This document shows positions 61,167-64,000 of a stretch of DNA of 64,000 nucleotides, piece after piece. The DNA is from Elysia chlorotica (taxonomy: Eukaryota; Mollusca; Gastropoda; Plakobranchidae). The notes below the pieces were generated by a model. It made no database searches, was not told the DNA's origin, and was given only the letters and a program-made list of their open reading frames with translations. Location: NCBI GenBank assembly GCA_003991915.1, contig RQTK01000808.1, positions 175,491 to 239,490 of the forward strand, given 5' to 3'. The number at the start of each line of letters is the position of its first letter. Position 1 is the stretch's first letter. Both the position numbers and the translations under genes were made by a program.

Positions 61167-61966
61167 GTGGAGGGAAGGAGTTGCCAGGCGGCGCTTCTCA
61201 TCATCTAGTGCGGGATAGCACAGCTGTTAGTGATAGATACTTAACAACCAAACAACACACATACAGAACAATAACAAACTTGATATGAAATATGAAAACA
61301 AATAGTGGCAATAACCATAAATATCTTAACAGAGAGCATTTCTTGGGGTGAAAAAATTATCAGACCACCTTAAGCCGCTTCGATCCCCAACCAGATCTCC
61401 TTGTTCGCTATTTGTCTAGATGAGCCGATTCGATCCCCGATCAGTTCTACTTGTTGTTTTTTTAAAGATGAGCCGGTTCAATCCCCTTTCAGTTCTACTT
61501 GCTTTTTTTTTTTAAAGATGAGCCGGTTCGATCCACGATCAGTTCTACTTGTTTTTTAAGATTAGCCGGTTCGATCTTTAAAAAAACAACAAGTAGAACT
61601 GATCGGGGATCGAATCGGCTCATCTAGACAAATAGCGAACAAGGAGATCTGGTTGGGGATCGAAGCGGCTTAAGGTGGTCTGATAATTTTTTCACCCCAA
61701 GAAATGCTCTCTGTTAAGATATTTATGGTTATTGCCACTATTTGTTTTCATATTTCATATCAAGTTTGTTATTGTTCTGTATGTGTGTTGTTTGGTTGTT
61801 AAGTATCTATCACTAACAGCTGTGCTATCCCGCACTAGATGATGAGAAGCGCCGCCTGGCAACTCCTTCCCTCCACATCAGGAAAAAGCTTGGATGTGTT
61901 TGCCATACAGAGGCTGGGAACTTGGTAGACAAAAGGAAAAAGCTTGGATGTGTTTGCCATACAGAG
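61077..61966. repeat. 393-bp inverted repeat with a 104-base spacer
   Basis: Arms 61077-61469 and 61574-61966 read as exact reverse complements, including single-copy sequence (GGAGTTGCCAGGCGGCGCTT against AAGCGCCGCCTGGCAACTCC). The boundaries fall inside two different minisatellites: the 54-base array on the outside and the B-box-like array in the spacer. Confidence 0.92.
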
Positions 61967-62850
61967 AGATGAGCCGGTTCGATCCCCGATCAGTTCTACT
62001 TGTTTTTTTTTTTTTTTTAAGATTAGCCGGTTCGATCCCCGATCAGTTCTACTTGCTTTTTTAAGATGAGCCGGTTCGATCCCCGATCAGTTCTACTTGT
62101 TTTTGTTTTGTTTTTAAGATTAGCCGGTTCGATTCCCGATCAGTTCTACTTGCTTTTTTAAGATGAGCCGGTTCGATCCCCGATCAGTTCTACTTGTTTT
62201 TGTTTTGTTTTTAAGATCAGCCGGTTCGATTCCCGATCAGTTCTACTTGCTTTTTTAAGATGAGCCGGTTCGATCCCCGATCAGTTCTACTTGTTTTTGT
62301 TTTGTTTTTAAGATCAGCCGGTTCGATTCCCGATCAGTTCTACTTGCTTTTTTTTAAAGATGAGCCGGTTCGATTCCCGATCAGTTCTACTTGTTTTTTT
62401 TTTAAAATGAGCCGGTTCGATTCCCGATCAGTTCTACTTGTTGTTTTTTTAAGATGAGCCGGTTCATCCCCGACGAGTTCTGCTTGTTGTTTTGTTTTTA
62501 AAGATGAGCCGGTTCGATCCCCGATGGGACAGCCTTATTTTCTTATGGATGGGTCGGTTCGATCCATGACCAGAGAGACTTGTTTTCTCGTAGATGGGAC
62601 GGTTCGATCCTCGATCATATCTCCTTGTTTTCTTATAAATAAATCGGTTCGATCCATGACCAGACAGACTTGTTTTCTTGTGGATGGGTCGGTTCGATCC
62701 TCGATCACATCTCCTTGTTTTCTTATGGATGGGTCGGTTCGATCCTCGATCATATCTCAGTTTTCTTATGGGTGGGTCGGTTCGATCCTCGATCATATCT
62801 CAGTTTCCTTATGGATGGGTCGGTTCGATCCTCGATCATATCGATAATTT
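61370..62850. repeat. 42-53-base minisatellite with a tRNA B-box-like core
   Basis: About 19 units after 61967 and several before, each with GCCGGTTCGATCCCCGATCA or a close variant followed by GTTCTACTTG and a T run. GGTTCGATCCC fits the pol III B-box consensus. From about 62525 a second subtype (GGTCGGTTCGATCCTCGATC) takes over. Units 62060-62350 alternate between two spacer lengths, a dimeric higher-order repeat. Confidence 0.9.
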
Positions 62851-64000
62851 ACAGCAATTATTGCAACGTCTATGGCAGGCTTTAGAAAAGCATCAAGAGA
62901 TAGAAAAGCTACGAAAGCAGAAGCTGCTGATCAATAAAAAGCAACAGGCAAATCGGAAAATTCCGATGACAAATTTAACCAATAAAAAAGCAAAACGTCT
63001 CCGATTTCCGCACTGACGTTGTTTTGGTCACCCGAGGTCCATTTGCCTCTTTACACAACCATGGCGCCTATCAAATCGCACTCTGTGGCGGACGCCCTAC
63101 GGTCAGAGATCAAGAAACCAGAAGACGGCTGTTATTAACTACTTAACGCAGCGACTGAGAAAATAACTACATTTATTACACGGATGAACCCCATTGTGCT
63201 TATTTTCACTTAAAACTAAAAACATCTAATTTATAGCATGCAAACAATTGGTTGACCTATTTAATAAGGCACCGTCACTTTCCACCGTTTATGAACAAGG
63301 GGGGAAAACTCGGGCCCTTTCCTGCCGCTTTCGAAGGTTGGAAAACCTGCTTCCTTCTACACTGATTATATGCCAGATTGGATCCACCTTCCATAATCGA
63401 GGAAAAGTACAAGGAGACATTTTGACAAAAAGTATGATGAAAGTTGAATGCTATTTTCTTTCAATAAAAAAAAAGTCTCCTACTTTCTCAAGTAGAGTAC
63501 CATTTGTTCAATTTTACAGCGCGTTTAGGAAGAATGAGCGACGCTGATTATTTATATTCTACTGGATCACCACAGACTGTTATCCAGACAATCAAACAAA
63601 GAGGGCCAAGGTTCGAATCCCAGCGAGAGCTTCTATATTGAACGCCCTCTACGATAAACACAGGGAGCGCTTTTCAATACTTTCTTTCTACTATATCAAT
63701 TGTTCTTTCAGATTTATGAGATTTCTACATTACAATCCTTGAGTAAATTTCACGTAAAATATAAGTAAAACATTCTATTTCATACGGTTGCTATGGTTAC
63801 TGTGGCCATCTTGGATTTTAAAGTTTATATTAAGAATATAAGATATTGCGACATTTTAGAGCAGTGTCGATATCATTCTGATATGAGACTTTTTTTTCCT
63901 GAAAAAAATGTTTTTGGTGCATAAGCACTCTCAAAAACATTTTACCGTATTATCATTTGAAATCCCTGATCAAAATAGTATACAAATATATTGTAAATTA
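62850..64000. other. Right end: no recognised gene
   Basis: The missing GCH1 N-terminal exon was looked for on the minus strand and not found. A plus-strand coiled-coil-like run (LLQRLWQALEKHQEIEKLRK, about 62858-62930) and a frame at 63248-63547 are open but unrecognised. GGTTCGAATCC at 63612-63622 is an isolated B-box-like match. Confidence 0.4.

Noticed and set aside
62464..62885. Repeated-motif frames on both strands and a CRISPR-like look (repeat plus T-rich spacers)
   Set aside because: It is a tandem minisatellite in animal DNA; the spacers are T runs, not unique sequences, and no cas genes exist here.
63248..63547. 99-residue plus-strand frame
   Set aside because: No recognisable family, no splice or promoter context; kept only as an unassigned stretch.
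63610..63632. tRNA gene at GGTTCGAATCCCAGC
   Set aside because: Only a T-loop/B-box match; no acceptor stem, D arm or anticodon arm can be drawn.

Overview
The window looks like AT-rich invertebrate nuclear DNA, most likely from a gastropod mollusc. The evidence is many short exons with GT-AG introns, exons richer in G+C than the introns, dense micro- and minisatellites, LINE and hAT remnants, and frequent AGATCTAGATCT-type oligomers. The lineage call is an inference. There are three assembly gaps (3531-3695, 16208-16388, 26695-26797). I see no prokaryotic features, CRISPR arrays, or rRNA or tRNA genes.

Two protein-coding genes were identified, both transcribed from the minus strand. The first is an orthologue of the Ral GTPase-activating protein alpha subunit (RALGAPA1/2 family). 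It runs from a start codon at 48639 to beyond the left edge, with 43 coding exons traced by splice sites, reading phase and remembered family sequence (5834 coding bases, 1944 complete codons). The Rap/Ran-GAP catalytic domain, including the HLGND asparagine-thumb motif, lies in the last visible exons; the stop-containing exon is off the left edge. The second is GTP cyclohydrolase I (GCH1), whose last five coding exons lie at 60784-55825; its N-terminal exon or exons lie beyond the right edge. RALGAPA gives a Ral-GAP subunit that would act with RALGAPB; GCH1 catalyses the first step of tetrahydrobiopterin synthesis. They are tandem neighbours with no evident functional link.

Layout: 1-521, last intron of RALGAPA with a U12-like donor; 522-48639, RALGAPA, with introns holding LINE RT and RNase H relics, a hAT relic, many minisatellites and a nested pair of terminal-inverted-repeat elements (14764-18020); 48640-49100, probable RALGAPA promoter; 49100-51100, intergenic DNA with tRNA-like SINE-like repeats and a possible retroelement ORF1 relic; 51100-55824, no recognised gene, probably GCH1 3' UTR plus intergenic, with a perfect 177-bp palindrome; 55825-60784, GCH1 exons; 60785-64000, repeat-rich DNA (393-bp inverted repeat, B-box-like minisatellite).

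The most notable observations are: (i) RALGAPA exon 6 and the first part of exon 7 lie on the opposite strand to the rest of the gene, bounded by short inverted duplications and a LINE-like tail; (ii) a non-autonomous DNA transposon family with CATAGCTGCCAAC termini and 6-bp target duplications, one copy nested in another; (iii) minisatellites that start exactly at splice sites, including about 18 copies of the GCH1 last-exon acceptor; (iv) two long perfect palindromes; (v) a probable U12-type last intron in RALGAPA.
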